A stretch of DNA of 64,000 bases from Fomitopsis serialis (GCF_022376445.1 NW_025954961.1:124001-188000); one strand, 5' to 3'. Positions 1 through 19,082 are shown, counted from the first letter of the stretch. The notes: generated by a model not told the origin, from the sequence alone. Program-made: numbers and translations.

Positions 1-2401
1 TTCTTCTTGAGTAGGTCGTGTGCTTGCGCGAACCGGAGGAGACGCTCGATAAGAGCACGGTCGTCTGCAATGAGAGCTTGCACTCTGGTCACGAAGCCCT
101 CCACTGTGAAAGCGCCGGAGGGCTGAGCGGAAGTACCCCTCGGGTCATACAGGGTTTTGAGTGACCGCACATCCATGTCCGACAGTGATGCATTGCTACG
201 ACTGGCCAGAACAGGGCTTGAAGGAGGACCCGGGCGGATGTTACGCGCACCGAGTTTGTTGGCCCGAGCTTCAGGAGAGGGTAGTACGGCCCACATAGGC
301 TGCAATAGCGCAACTATTGATGCAGCGTCGGTGGCAAAGTCCACGGGACCCTGAGGACCCTGCAGGCTGACTACTGCCATCTGCGCCATCGATTGTTCCT
401 TGAATGAAATGGCGTTAGGTTAATCGTTCAAAGCGAGCTATTGACTTACCCTGAGCTGCGTTTCGAAGTCCCGAGCTTGCATTCTCGCCTCGTCTCGCGT
501 TCGTCGTGCTTCTTCGACCTCCTCGAACAGCGCCTCTCGCTTGTCGAGACCTGCACGGACGTCCATCTCAAGTTTCGTCCGCAGTGCAACCCACTCATCC
601 TCGGCACGAGCATGCGCCTCGGCCTTGGAGTGCATGTCTTCTATATGCCGCCCGACGGATTGTACAAGACCCATGAGCGAGACATCCCGCGATGTGAGCA
701 CGATGCCGTGGGCGTGCATGAGGTCCCGTAGTGCATCGGAGTACTGTGCCAATTCCATCTTGCTCTGCGCGCCGTCCTGCAATGTAGCCTTCTCCGCCTC
801 CCACGATGACCGCTCAATATCCCACTGTAACTTCATATCTGCCATCTGCCTCTGCGTCTCTTCCATCTTCTTCTCCCTCGCCGCCAACATACCTCGAATC
901 TCTTCTCGCTCGCGCGCGAACGCGGTCTCCATCTCCGCAACCTCCCCGCTCTGTTCCTCAAGTACCTCCAGTCTTCTCTCGAGTGTGTCCACCTCGCGAC
1001 GTCGTTCTTCTAGCTCCGCATGGTCCCGTCTCCAAACCGCCCTCTCCGCCTCGAGTTCCTGCAATCGCACGTCGACGCCTTCCGCCCTACCCGCCGACTG
1101 CTCGAGCGTCGCGATGGTCTCCTCTGCACTTTGAAGGTCCATTCCCAACGTTGTCTCTATCTGCTCCTTCTCGAGACGCAAATGGGAGAGCTCGCGCACC
1201 ATCTCGCCCTGCTTTGCGGTCGCAGCTTCAAGGGCGGCCGTGGCGGCCCTGAGCTTATCCTCTAGCGCGGTGACCTCTGCCATTGTCGGCGGTAATCGAG
1301 GGGTGGTCGGAGTGACAGAATCTGAGTGGCCTGCGAAGAAGTGCTCGAAGCGACCTCGTGAGGATACGGTGGTCATGCTCGTCACGGACGATGGCGTTGG
1401 GCTCATCTGCGCACTGCGACTGGGCGAGCTGTACCCAGACGCGCTTGAGTCCCCGTCCTGGGGCGCGGCTTTCTTCTCGAGGCTCCGGACTGAGTAGCTG
1501 AGTACCCCTGCGCGATGTTCGAACAGCTTCCGCTGTATCTCGTTTGCGCGTTCCGAGACGCGCCATAAATCCTTTTGTGCCTGTTCAACCTTCCGGTTGG
1601 CTGTCTCCAGGTGCTCGCTTGACTGCTTGGATACGTTCTTGTAGGATGCGTTCGCCTTGGACAGGGATAGTGCTGCATCGCGTATTTTGGTCTCAAGAGC
1701 GAGTTTCTTCGTCATAGCAGCGAGCCGCGAGGAGAGCACTTGGTGCTCCTATGCGCGATACACAGTTCTAGTACGATCAACAGAAGTAGACATGTGAGAC
1801 ACACCTTCTTGAGCTCCTCAACCTCCTCCGCACTCAGAATCTCGCATCCTCGACTGTCCACGATCGCCTCGCTCGCGAGCAGGCTGATGAGAAGGTCGTC
1901 CCGGGCATTATAAACCATAGATGTTGGACGTAGTTCCATCGCAACAGGTTTTCTTGAAAGCTCCGATACACGGGTGGGGAGCGGGCGAGGCGATGATGGG
2001 CCCGCGCCCGGTGACGAAAGCTGTCCGGACGAGCCGTTGCTTCGTGGCGGGGAGATACCGTTTGACTCGCGCGATGATTGTGGTGAATGGAAAGAGCCAT
2101 TGCCTACAACGCCCTCATCGAAAGTCGAGGCCGTGGGCAGCGGTCGCTGCCTGTCCTTCCGGAAGAATAGTCCTGCAGTTGTCGTTTTGGGACTGTCCAC
2201 CGGGTCTGGCGGCGAGGAGTCCGTAGGACTCTGGACCGGTGAGGGCGGCCATGTAGGTTTGGGCGGAACAGCAAGGGGAGCAGGGCTCTGGAAGGGTGAC
2301 TCGAGGGTTGGGCCTGGGGGAGGAGTGGACGGAGAGACGGGGAATTGCTGGGCGGTCGGAGGCGTGCCTCCGCCAGCGAGAAATCGACGTACGCCGTTCA
2401 T
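1..2401 (-). CDS. Uds1-domain coiled-coil protein (partial, 3' end beyond the window)
   Basis: Three exons are visible: 2401-1805, 1748-450 and 380-1, with GTGTGT and GTAAGT donors. The reading frame is intact and still open at the edge, giving about 758 residues so far. The N-terminal 150 residues are Pro/Ser-rich low complexity. A conserved block then begins near STSMVYNARDDLLISLLASE, which I recognise as the 'up-regulated during septation' (Uds1) region. Long heptad-rich coiled coil follows across 1700-450. The last exon reads VEGFVTRVQALIADDRALIE, again typical of this family. Members are linked to septation and cell-cycle-regulated expression in fission yeast; the molecular role is unknown. 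The start MNGVRRFLAGGG was chosen because it is the first ATG of the long frame and resembles basidiomycete relatives. The family call is from memory of the motif, not from a search. Confidence 0.8.
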
Positions 2402-3030
2402 GCACGATTCGCACCGCTAGGGCAAAATGCCCGCTCCGAGATGAGTGACCCAATAGTGAGAGCAGGCAGCCAGTCGCCGATGAGATGTGGAAAGCACAGC
2501 GGCGGCTTGTTGGCGGGACGGACGGTTGCCGAGAGTCAAATCGTAGTCGCTGGAAGCGGCGGTGACTCTCCCTGACGACAATGCGATACTACTCGTTGTT
2601 CAAGGATGCGGAGGAATCCGAATCAGAAGGAGACAGCACTGAACGATATCCGCGGACGCATTGAGCCAGAAATATCCCATCATGTTGAAGTATCGCTTCG
2701 CGAAGTGCGTATCCCGATGTTCATGCGAGCTTCCGCGTTACCATACCCTACGAGTCATCGTTTGACACGCTCGGTAACCCTATGACACTGCGCCTAGTAG
2801 TCTTTGAAGGCTTCACGAAGTTGCGCTACATACAGTAAGTATTGACAACGTGTTGTAGCAAGTAGGTAAAGTCGCAAGATCGATTGCAATCATTGCCAGC
2901 GTGAAGCAACATGTATATATGTCGGGCCGTACATATGGACAAAGGTCCAGCGTCCAACGTCCAACACTGATCTGAGTGCCATGTCATGCCTCCCGCTCAT
3001 TTAAAGCACATGGTACTTAGCAGCGGGATC
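2402..3030. other. intergenic, no gene seen
   Basis: This lies between the 5' end of the Uds1 gene and the 3' end of BST1. Reading frames are short and show no recognisable family or consistent splice pattern. It presumably holds the Uds1 promoter and 5' leader and the BST1 3' end. Confidence 0.5.
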
Positions 3031-6000
3031 TCAGCTTCTGCCCCAGTAACGCGGCCCAATCCCGAAGGCACACACGAACATCATCATGACACTCCCCACT
3101 TCAAGAACGAAGTAAGGCGTACGCGGTCCAGCGAAGAACGCTGCGAGCGCCAGAACGAGCATCGCATGCTTCGGAGACAGCATAAGTCTACCGAATCTAC
3201 AGAATGTCGTGGTCGTCAGAACGTGAGTGCCACGGTCAACGAAGTAACGCAGCACTCACGAAGGCTCGAACATAGTCCCTCCCATGCCTGCCCATTCAAC
3301 GAGGACAAGCCACGGTGCCACTACCAGTACGTTCCGGTCCGAACTCCAGCCCCAACCTGAGCCGGCGCCCCACACGGCCTGTAGTCCGGATCCCGCGAGG
3401 GTGCGCACCCATACAGCGAGCACAGGTGCAGCGATGGGCAGCAGCCATGTCATCAGCAACAGGATGTATCTGTTCGTGTTATATGCCGACACCAGAGCAT
3501 CAAAGGAACTAAAACTGGGGGACGATCTAGGCGACGCGAGCTCTGGGGATGGTGGGATGGTGGACTCCTCGCGGGACATGAGCGGGATGGAGTGCTCTTT
3601 TGGTTTTCCGGATGCCGAACGGACGACAGCCGCGCCGGCCGCGCAGGTGTAGAAGTGATAGATCCATGCGCACAGGAAGGCGACCTGCCATGGTATGAAC
3701 ACCACGATCAGGAGGAAGACGAAGAGCATGGAGACAAGGGCGTTTCTTCTTGCACTGATAATCTCTCTGGACCTGTAGACATATGTCAAAGACAACCGGA
3801 ATGAGGCTGAGAGCGGCATACCTTGTCGGTCGCCGAGCTCCGCACGACAGCGCCTTCGACGTGAGTGTCAGGGTCATACCAACTACCGTCCAACTCACGC
3901 ACACCAAACCGACGACCACCAGTAGTAACAGAGGTGCAATACCCGCGAATACCGGTGCGCCTACGTTCCCAAGCCACATCCCAGTCGGGAGCGGTATGAA
4001 TGACACCGCAACACTCAACACGAGCATCTTCGGGAGCCACCGAGTAGCCAGGTACGATAGCGATTCGGCGACATTTGGAACTGGGCGAGGCCCCTCTCCG
4101 GCACCCCAAGCATGGTGCAGCGCGAGCGCAACGATGCCTACTCCCCAAGCGATGACCGCCTGCGCGTATCGCGTGCCCCATCTCCCTAGTGTGCCCCACC
4201 AGTTGATTGAGATGTAGAGGTTCTCCACTGAGCATGGCTGATCGTTGGAGGTATAGACTATGAGGTTGAAGCCGTGGAGAGGAGTAGAGACGAAGGGCCC
4301 TGAAGCGTGCGAGTGGAGCAGTGTGGCTTGGTGCGGCTGAGACTGGAGGAGAGAGAAGTAGTGTGTCTCGAAGTGGTCGGAGGTGTGCTCGAGCAGAGGG
4401 GGCATGAGTGCATCTAGACATCGGGTCAGCTCTGTGGAGAGTACTGATTAGTGAGAGGAAGCACCTTTACAAGTCGCCGCATCCCTCAACGATGATTTGA
4501 GCCTGTACACTACTAACGAACTGGAAAGCAGCTTCGGGAAGACTACTTCCGTTCGGAGTGTACTCGCTGGGAAGTCGAGTTTCGATCCCGCCCATATCAA
4601 GCCTACAGCAACACATTAGAACGACTTTACTGCGACGACCGTGAACATACTGACCGAACATCCCTACGTCTTTCACAATCGGTTCGTCGCCAGCAAAGCC
4701 CGCTGTAACCCAGCCCCGCCCATCTGCGTCCTCGATCAACACAGCCACATAGGATTGCTGCTCCGAAGTACCAATTGGGACGTTCGCGACGAACACGACT
4801 ACACCCTCGCTTTCGTCCGACCCTTCATCGGGCGCAGGGAATGGCTTGTCTGGCACTGGTTCCGGTACAAGCTTGAGGATCGTAGGTGAGAGCCGCGGAC
4901 ACGAAGTGTGAGTAGACGAGGAGCAGAGGTAGACAGAGACCCGGAGAGGAAGGGGATTGTGAGGCGAGATGGGGGCGATTGACCCACGAGACAAGTATAG
5001 AGTGAACAGGCTATTGGATTGTGTGGGCGTATTGGGTATCGGAAGGAGATACGTGTGCGACTGAGTAGGTCTCCGAAGGAGGAGCGCGTCGGAGTAGTGC
5101 ACTTCTTCTGGTCGAAGTGCACTCAGATCGATAGTGTCCCTGTGGTCGCCGACACCATCGTCTACAAACGACGCAGGGGGAGCGTGCCCATCCCTGAGCC
5201 ACTTGTCCAGCACTTGCCCGCGTACTTTTGTTGAATGCTCTGCTGCAGCAGCCAACTCGATCACCGCTCTTGCTACGCGCCATCGCACCTGATGGCACCA
5301 GACCATCTCTTTGTGTCCAACTCCAGTCCAAGCACCCTCGAGTGCACTGGTAAAGACTGTCCGCCGATAGAAAGTTGAACCGCCGTCGTCTGCTTCTGGA
5401 ACAGGCAAGATACATGACTCTGCCGGTACAAGCAGATCAGTGGCGCCTCCACATAGCGATAGCACAGGCGTAGAATCATCTCGTAGGATCTCTCGATTGC
5501 TTGCGAGTATGCTGTCGATACGACGATCGAGTCGTGCGGGAGGCAGCGTATGCGCAGTGGACATCGTGATGAGTGCGGAGACGTTGGGATGCGGTAGCAG
5601 GGAGACCGCAACAGTGCCACCCATGGAATGTCCCAGGAGGATGATGGAGGTGGGCTTCTCGTAAAGCGAAAGAATGTAGTCGACAGCTGCACGAGCATAG
5701 GCCGTCTCGGCATCGAGGGTATGACCGTCAAAGGCAGACAGGTCCTCATTGAATTCAACTAAAACGATGTTACGAGGAGTAGCATATGACATGAGGTGAG
5801 CGACATACGCGCAAAGAAGTCGACCGGCCTCTGAGGACCGTGCTCAAAAGCGGCCTCAACATGATATGGGGACGAAAAATACTGGCGCGTCGCTGAGGAT
5901 GCTATTGAGCGGACTTGATGCGAAGAACCGGCGTTGCCGGGAATGAAGAGTACCGGAGACCCACGGAGCTATACTGATGCTTAATGAAACCTTCTGCGAT

Positions 6001-6445
6001 GCGCCGCATAAGCCGTGTGCCATACCTCGCCAGGGCCCTCCCAGCCAACTTCGCGGTAGAGGAAGAGAGAGTAGCGGGACGCGAGAGGTGTCCAGCTGTG
6101 ATCCAAGCCGGCCTGAAGCACGTATGAGGGTGACATCCACGACATGCGACATCCCTGTGGCGAGAGTGTCTTCACAATGTCCAGACCAGCGCGGTAGAAA
6201 ATAAGCACACAAAGAAGTGCATATGCTCCGAGGAAACCGATGGCCTGCCAGTGAGAGCGCATACCCATTGCTGGCCGCGACAGCGAGTGTTCGTCGCTCG
6301 CTGACCACCCAACTGGAGATGTACAAGCAGTATATCCAAACTTTAGGCGGTCATCGGTAGTCGCATGTGTCGGTGTGGTCCAAGTGTCGTCGCTGTGTGC
6401 CACATTGCTCGCCGCGAGCATCTGTGCCTCAGCTCGCCCGCCCAT
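3031..6445 (-). CDS. BST1: GPI inositol-deacylase (BST1/PGAP1 family)
   Basis: ER membrane serine hydrolase that removes the acyl chain from the inositol of GPI anchors, which is needed for exit of GPI-proteins from the ER. Seven exons: 6445-6026, 5968-5809, 5758-4655, 4602-4465, 4413-3822, 3772-3260 and 3196-3031. They sum to 3093 nt (1030 residues) with no frame break. An N-terminal membrane segment ([20 protein letters not shown]) is followed by the family signature [20 protein letters not shown] and by [10 protein letters not shown]. The nucleophile elbow is GHSMGG near 5640. The C-terminal third has about seven hydrophobic membrane spans and ends in a short exon. The start is the first ATG of the frame. 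Length and order match the family. The least certain point is the exon 5/6 junction in a loop between membrane spans. Confidence 0.93.
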
Positions 6446-9390
6446 CGCGAGCGCTCGTCCTTAAGCCTGCCCTAGACAAGGTGTGCGTGACCGCGTTGTG
6501 AGCAGGAACGCTCGATTCTTGGTGTGCACAGCACAGCAAGACTGGCTACCGCAGTCCTACGCAAGACCCACTTGATACCTTGATATGACTTTCAAACGTT
6601 TGGGACGATTCGGTGCATGGAACACGTTCACTGGGTTTCGTTTCGTTCAGTCCTACTGTGAGTGATACACCCGAGCTCAGGCTCTCGAAGGCCGCCTAGT
6701 ATGACGCTGCAATGCGGACGTGTTCATAGAGGAGTCAGCTCAAGCCTAAATAAAGGCCTAAGGGGTGCCAGCTTGCCAGAGATGCAACTTGGTCCGAATC
6801 CGAGGTTCTGTGCGAGGCAGCACGGCCAAGCCGCTGGAGCTGTGCTAACAGGACTCTACAACAACGGCTACCATATGTGCTTCATTCATTCGAACTCCAC
6901 TGGCATCTGTAAGGAATGTGATCGCGGCGAACGGCTGACTTGAAGCGAGGGCGCAAATAACTCCAGAAAAGCGGTCAGTACACATCCATTGGTAAATCGT
7001 AAGAACATACTGAGACTACCAGACCTTTCTCAGGTATTAGCATCTGTCGTGACTGGCGCTGCAATGGGTCGGCTTTAAAATACCCTCAGGCTCACAAAGA
7101 TGCAATGTTCCCTGCGATGACTCGGTTTCTCGACACGGCGACCGATTTTACTTTGCGACGCTCTGAGCAAGTACCCACTATGTTGCGTCGGCCCATTTTC
7201 CCACTCGCCTGGCTTGCCCGCTGACTTGGCCCCTACTCGTCCGATTAACTGCCAGCCCCTTGTGTACATGCCTATCCGCTGACTGCTGCCTCGTCGCACC
7301 ATTACCCACCCACTCGTCTGCCTGCCTTCTCGTTCGCCCGCCTGCGCATTCCTTGCTCGCGCACTCCCCCACTGCCCGCTTCTCCCGGCTCCGTCCGTGA
7401 CCAGCTTAATTTATCTGATGCGTGTGGCATTTGTCCCTTCAAGCTTCAGTGGCTGGCTCCTACCTTCCGCGTGTACAGTCCGGGACCTTCGACTGTCCCA
7501 AGGCACTGATGCAGCATTGAAGCTATCTCTACGGCTTTGTTTCCAGTCAGTCGCACATGCCGGGTCCCTGACGTCTAGATCTGACTGCGGCTCCATGTCT
7601 GACATCAATTTCTTGAGATGTATGTACCTTCTTCAAGTATCCAGATGTTACATTCTTCTGTCACCGGTGGCCGTTGCGCTGGTATCATCCTGACAGCAAT
7701 TTCTATCAGATGATGTTTGCCCTCGTTTCCAAACAACTTGCCGTCGAGCGAGTACGTTGGGTTCCGATGATCATGGGCCAGCAGTCGCTTCGAATCATCC
7801 TTCATTCCGATGGGTACGCGTGTCCATCGCCCTCTTCCGTGCAGCCGTTCCGCGATTATGCTGATCATGTGCGACTCTACCTACCAGGTATCTTTTATCT
7901 CCATTGGCTTCCTGGAAGGCCGTAGCCTGACTTTGTGAGTCCCAGGTGAGCTAAGTTGCAGATACGTCTCACACGCGACCTAATGGTGCAAGTCGCTGTC
8001 TCCCTCGACTTGCCGGAAGTGCATGGGTTGTTCAAGCACACCGGTATGTATACGTGGGCCGTATGAACTAAGCTGTTATTATCCCGCCTTCAGCATAGCA
8101 TCTGCGGTCCGGCGAAATCAGATTTGACCGCCCGCGATCCCGTGCATGATACGTCTCGACTGGTGCCGCAGAAGTCCTGGTGACCTGGACCTTGCTAACA
8201 GCCGCCATACACCATAGTCACGTACTCGCTCCATGACTGCCGAGGCGGCCTGGTCACAGGCCTACGTAGGAGCAATATTACTGTAAAGGTGCACTCCAGC
8301 TGAGAACCAGCGGCTCAACGACGTCCGGCAACAAGTTCTGACGGACTACCCCGAAGCTAGCTCATTGGCAGTGCCTGTGTGGGCCGCGTCGCGGGCTGTT
8401 CTGCGGGGCATATCGAGTGGAAAATCAGACCTGGGAACAATTCTCATTTTTGTACGACTTGTAGCCGGTTTTACACAGCCTATGCTTCCCCATGGGTAAC
8501 GGATTATCGTCGCTTGTAACCGAGGGTGAGCGAGACAACGATGCACGCAACTTCATAAGTCCTGGTTTGAGTAATCGGCTTTAAAACAAGAAATACTTGA
8601 TGTTGAACAGCCACTCCTGACAACGGCTCGGAACCAGTTGTACTTCAAGTTCATCCACAGAGGGGAACCTGCAAGTCCGCGACAATGACATATACGAGTG
8701 CGAGCGGCCGCGGTTTAATCCAGTCATCAGGATCTGCTTGCATGATCCGAAGTCAAACCGTTGTTGCTACGAGAACCCTGACCAGTGTGTGGTTAGTTTC
8801 GAAGTTGAGTCACTGTCCATTCAGACGCGGCTTCCTTCAATTCTGGTCCATGTTGTACAGTCCGTGAAGTTCGGGCAAATATTGATACAAGAGACATACA
8901 ACGGAGGAAGATAGCCGGCTTACCTTCCTGCTACAGGTCATGGTGGGCAACCTTCCCACATAAACGTTAACCATTTTGAGTTGTGGTGTGTTTTCGAGCG
9001 CGCGTGCGTGCAAGGATCGCAGTTGACATGCAGTCATAGTCACCGTGACTATCAGTACTACACCGTGACTAGCATGTATCGGCGACAATTGTTGACGATA
9101 GAATGCTAATGAATGAGGTTGTCGTAACAAGGGATTATAATCTAGACGTGCAGGCTGAGAACGGGCGGCCACGGCGCACAAACGACGAGCGGAGACCGAG
9201 AAGACCGAGAAGGCGGCCGCGGTGGCTTCGAGACGGGAGCGCCGATCGAGCGGTGCCCGGGCGGTGCACGTGAAACTGACGACGGCAGAGGCGGCTGGCT
9301 GCCATTCTGGGCGAACACCACTCTGCGATCCCACCGTCGGGTCTCAGTGCGAGCGTACTCGCCAGTGGCCCTCACCCCCTCCTCCTCGCA
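6446..9390. other. gene-poor interval of about 2.9 kb
   Basis: Only short frames occur on both strands and none matches a family I know or joins by plausible splice sites. About 7190-7395 is a pyrimidine-rich, degenerate tetranucleotide tract on the plus strand. Around 9160-9290 the sequence becomes GC-rich, probably the 5' leader and promoter side of the STIMATE gene. No terminal repeats, transposase or reverse-transcriptase motifs were seen. Confidence 0.45.
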
Positions 9391-10943
9391 ATGGCCGACA
9401 ACACAGACAGCTTTTTCGACGATTATCCTGATGTCGACCAGTCTGGGTGCCGCCTATTAGGCCCTACGGCTTTGGTACGTTCCGTACTCCCGAACCGTGG
9501 TACTTGCTCCGAACTCAGTCGATGCGCAGGTCACTCAGGGTCTCATGGGCGTGCTGGTCATTGCTTCCCTTATCTACAAGAGACACAGAGAGAGCCCGAG
9601 ACGGCCCTGGCGGATCTGGTGCGTCTTCTGGTTCTGCCTGCGACGGTCCAGTTGCTGACCGACTTGTGGCATGCCACAGGCTCTTCGATGTCTCCAAACA
9701 AATCATCGGACAATTGGTCATACACGGAGTTAATGTTCTCATTTCAGACACCATTGCGCATCTATCGTCTGGCAATGCGTGCGTGTTCTACTTCCTCAAT
9801 ATTCTTGTCGACACCACCATCGGTACGTTCGGTCTCCCATCCCGTTCGCACAGGTATACCGAGCTTCAAACCCCATAGGCGTCGGCATTATTTACTTCAT
9901 TCTGCACGTCACGACCTGGCTCCTTAGCGAGAAATGCCACTTCAAAGGATTCGAGTCTGGGCAGTACGGCTCACCACCCTCCTTCAATTACTGGATCCGC
10001 CAGGCCACCGTCTACATCTTCTCCCTCCTCTTCATGAAGATGCTCGTCATCGTCCTCTTCGCCGCATGGCCCGGCATCTTCATGCTCGGCGAGTGGCTCC
10101 TCACCTTCCTCGGGCCCAGCGATGCCGTCCAGGTCATCTTGTATGTACCGCCCCGCTCGCATCCCATCTCGCCCGCTAATTCGACCTCGCAGCACGATGG
10201 GTCTCTTCCCCATCATGATGAACGTCGTCCAATTCTGGCTCATCGACTCCATCGTCAAGTCCTCCCAAGCCGCCGCCGTCGCCCTCCCCACGCTCACGCC
10301 CCGCTCCTCCACCGACGGTGAGCACGAGCACGAGCCGCTCTTCCGCGCCTCCTCCGACGATGACGACGACGACGGCGCCTTCCTCGCCCGGCACGACATC
10401 GAGAACCCGCTGCCGCGCGCGCGCTCTGAGGACGCCGACAGGCCAGGCGTGCCCGATGAGCCGAAATCGCTCGGCTCGGGCACCTCCACCGCCGTCGGCT
10501 CGAGCCCGGGCACGCCCAAGCCCAAGCCAATCGACATCAAGCGCGACGTGGACGTGGACGCGCACGCGTACCCCCCAAGCCTCGCCGGCTCGAGCGTGGC
10601 TACGAGCTCCTCGGCCGCGTCCTCGCTGCATGGGCGCTCCAGGTCCCCGCGGGCGAAACGAAAACACTCACCCCCGCCTGCGCTCCCGCTCAACCCGGTG
10701 TCGCCGCCTGCCCATCGGCAGCCGACACGCCGGCATGCCCACAGCAATAGCATTACACCTAAAGCTCAAGTATCTCGGTATGATGACGACGAGAAAGACT
10801 GGGCGGAATGGGGTAACGAGGGCGACGACTGGGCGGAACGGGTGGGCGAGGAGGAATGGACTGGGAGACGTATGGGAGCGCGGAAGGCAGAGCTAGACAA
10901 CGTATGGGCCCGACAACATAGTGCGGCACCTTCTGTCTCGTAG
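9391..10943 (+). CDS. STIMATE-family (YPL162C/TMEM110-like) vacuolar/ER membrane protein
   Basis: Five exons: 9391-9474, 9530-9618, 9680-9822, 9879-10140 and 10193-10943; 1329 nt, 442 residues, no frame break. The N-terminal half has about five membrane segments and the conserved core DVSKQIIGQLVIHGVNVLIS followed by YFLNILVDTTIGVGIIY, which identifies the STIMATE family. Human STIMATE regulates ER-plasma membrane contacts and STIM1. The yeast relative YPL162C is a vacuolar membrane protein of unknown role, so a Ca2+ function here is only inference. The last 210 residues are cytosolic low complexity: an acidic run of Asp near 10360-10376, Ser/Pro-rich stretches, and a C-terminal patch with repeated WAE units near 10800-10840. 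The start ATG sits 28 codons before the first intron and leads directly into GCRLLGPTAL, the conserved beginning. Confidence 0.9.
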
Positions 10944-11304
10944 CGGTATGGATCTACCTGAGTTTTACTTGCTGTCTGCGTACTTTGCTGTCGTCTATTG
11001 TGTATCATACCCTGCCACCATTAGTTCGTCTCACGCGGAATGATAGAGGATCACCACTGCTATGCTGTGTGCAAGGAGGGAACTGCATGGTATTGAGAGC
11101 GGAACAAAAGCAACAATGTACATGCAAGGAGTCGTTCACATTCAGATCTGCCGCAAACAACCAGGAAACATTCACATTCTAGCCCAGGATGAACATACCC
11201 AACATAAACTTACGTACGTATGACTACATGAACAGTGAGGGAGGGACTAGTGGTACAGCATGCTGAGCACTAATAACCAGTCAACAAGGACAGACTAAGT
11301 GGCT
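10944..11304. other. convergent intergenic, 3' ends
   Basis: Sequence between the convergent stops of the STIMATE and KDM5 genes. No gene seen; expected to hold both 3' untranslated regions and poly(A) sites. Confidence 0.5.
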
Positions 11305-17609
<6,305 letters not shown>

Positions 17610-18992
17610 GGTGGTCGTGGTAACGGAACCCGAAGAAAGGACAGAGCGCCGTGAGTTAGAGGCCGAGGAGCGGTGCTTCAATATAGCCACCACCCATCGC
17701 CCTTCCCCGTGGGAGCCTCAATCGTCGCGGAGTTTCCATTTCGCACCCCGATCCGCCCACTCCCATGCTCGCGGCGTCCCTCAGCCACCTATTCTGAGAC
17801 TCGGGGGCACAGCGGCCGCCTGCCGCCTCCGTGGCCACCCATGCAGCACGCTGGGCGGCAGGGACAGCGGGGCGGCGGGGAGGGGGGCGGCCAGGGCGGG
17901 ATCAATCCTGGAGATCCAGTCCGATCCAACTGTGGCGGGAGCATCACGATGAAACAAGCACCGCGCCACACGTGCCGGAACTTTGTGGGTGCCTTTCCAT
18001 TTCCGGCATCTTCGCAGCCGTCTGCATCCACGTCCAGACGCCAGCCCCGGTCCACGCCGCACACACAACCCACACACCCGGCCTCGCGGCCAGCCACATG
18101 CCCCCCCTCCTCCCCCCCTTCCCCCGTCACTGCTATGTGTCTGCGCGCGTACCATCACGCACTGAGCATGCAGCGGCGTTGCGCACGCGGCTCGCGGAAG
18201 CATCACGAGCAACTGCCCAACAAGTTCGACTACGATAACGTACTCCACCGTCTGATCGGACGTCCAACGCCCCGGGCGCGCTCATCAGCGCACTGTAGGC
18301 GCATCGGCCGCCACGCCCCGCCTTTGCCTGTTTGGTGGGCGTTTCGCCGGATCCCTGCAGATTCGTCTTGTGGCACCTTCTGATGCACCCTTCCAATGAT
18401 GATCACACGGCAGAATGGAGCAAACTTGCTGATCAGTCCGCGAAGTTAGCCTGATCTGTCATTGTTGCCGCCCTACATCCCGTCCGCGCCGTGAGACCTG
18501 CGGTGCGATGTGCTCGGTTTCACCTCGTTATGCGCAATGCAGTGGTGGCTGTCTCTGCTGCTGCACAGTGGTAGCTCTGCCCTTCTGTTGCTGAACGGCT
18601 CCTCTGTCTTACAGGGTCGACTGAACGGAATGTGTCCATATCTGGACTGGCTCCCACATATAATTACAGCGTTACGTGACAACACATGAAGGAGTGAGAA
18701 CTACGTGCCGCCCCTATCAGATGGTGTGCACGAGTCGCCATTTGTCATGACAGAACCTTTTCATCTGCGACCTTCCCGAACACGACTGCGCAGCTGCCCC
18801 GGCGGATCATGGAGCACAAAAAGAATGTTGGTCGTACAAAGAGCCTCGATCTCACAAGTCGACCCTGAGGAACAATCAATTGTAATTGCAAGCGGCGTGG
18901 TTCTGCGGTACACAAGGTTGCGCACCTTTGCCGAATGAGCAAAATGGGGACCCGAGACTGAAGACCACAGTAAAAATACGCAAGACTACACA
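17610..18992. other. KDM5 upstream region, no gene seen
   Basis: Very GC-rich from 17700 to 18350. A 236-codon plus-strand frame at 17673-18383 is Pro/Arg/Ser-biased and has no family resemblance, so I treat it as a composition artefact. The rest carries only short frames. Likely the KDM5 promoter and leader. Confidence 0.45.
18972..18976 (-). terminator. probable Pol III terminator of tRNA-Arg
   Basis: On the minus strand a run of five T residues lies 17 nt downstream of the tRNA 3' end. This is the usual signal for RNA polymerase III termination. Confidence 0.6.
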
Positions 18993-19082
18993 AACCCCCG
19001 GCGGGACTCGAACCCGCAACCTCCAGATAACACGACATACAAGTCTAGAAGTCTGACGTCATAACCATTAGACAACGGGGGC
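18993..19082 (-). tRNA. tRNA-Arg (anticodon UCU) with a 17-nt intron
   Basis: Read on the minus strand, 19082-19076 (GCCCCCG) pairs with the 3' acceptor strand, closing with one G-U pair. The D arm has the loop TAATGGTTAT between GTC and GAC. The anticodon stem is TCAGA/TCTGG with the seven-base loop CTTCTAA, giving anticodon TCT. The loop is interrupted after position 37 by a 17-nt intron, the canonical nuclear position. The T arm is GCGGG-TTCGAGT-CCCGC, and GGTTCGAGTCC is a strong B box. Without the intron the tRNA is 73 nt; CCA is not encoded. It reads AGA codons. Confidence 0.93.

Noticed and set aside
541..1134. 197-codon plus-strand frame
   Set aside because: Antisense shadow of the coiled-coil exon of the Uds1 protein; Ser/Arg-rich, no motif.
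9971..10753. 260-codon minus-strand frame
   Set aside because: Exact antisense of the low-complexity STIMATE C terminus; Ser/Gly/Glu-rich mirror of Asp/Ser/Pro codons.
17673..18383. 236-codon plus-strand frame upstream of KDM5
   Set aside because: Pro/Ser/Arg-biased translation from very GC-rich DNA with competing frames of similar length on the other strand; no conserved motif.
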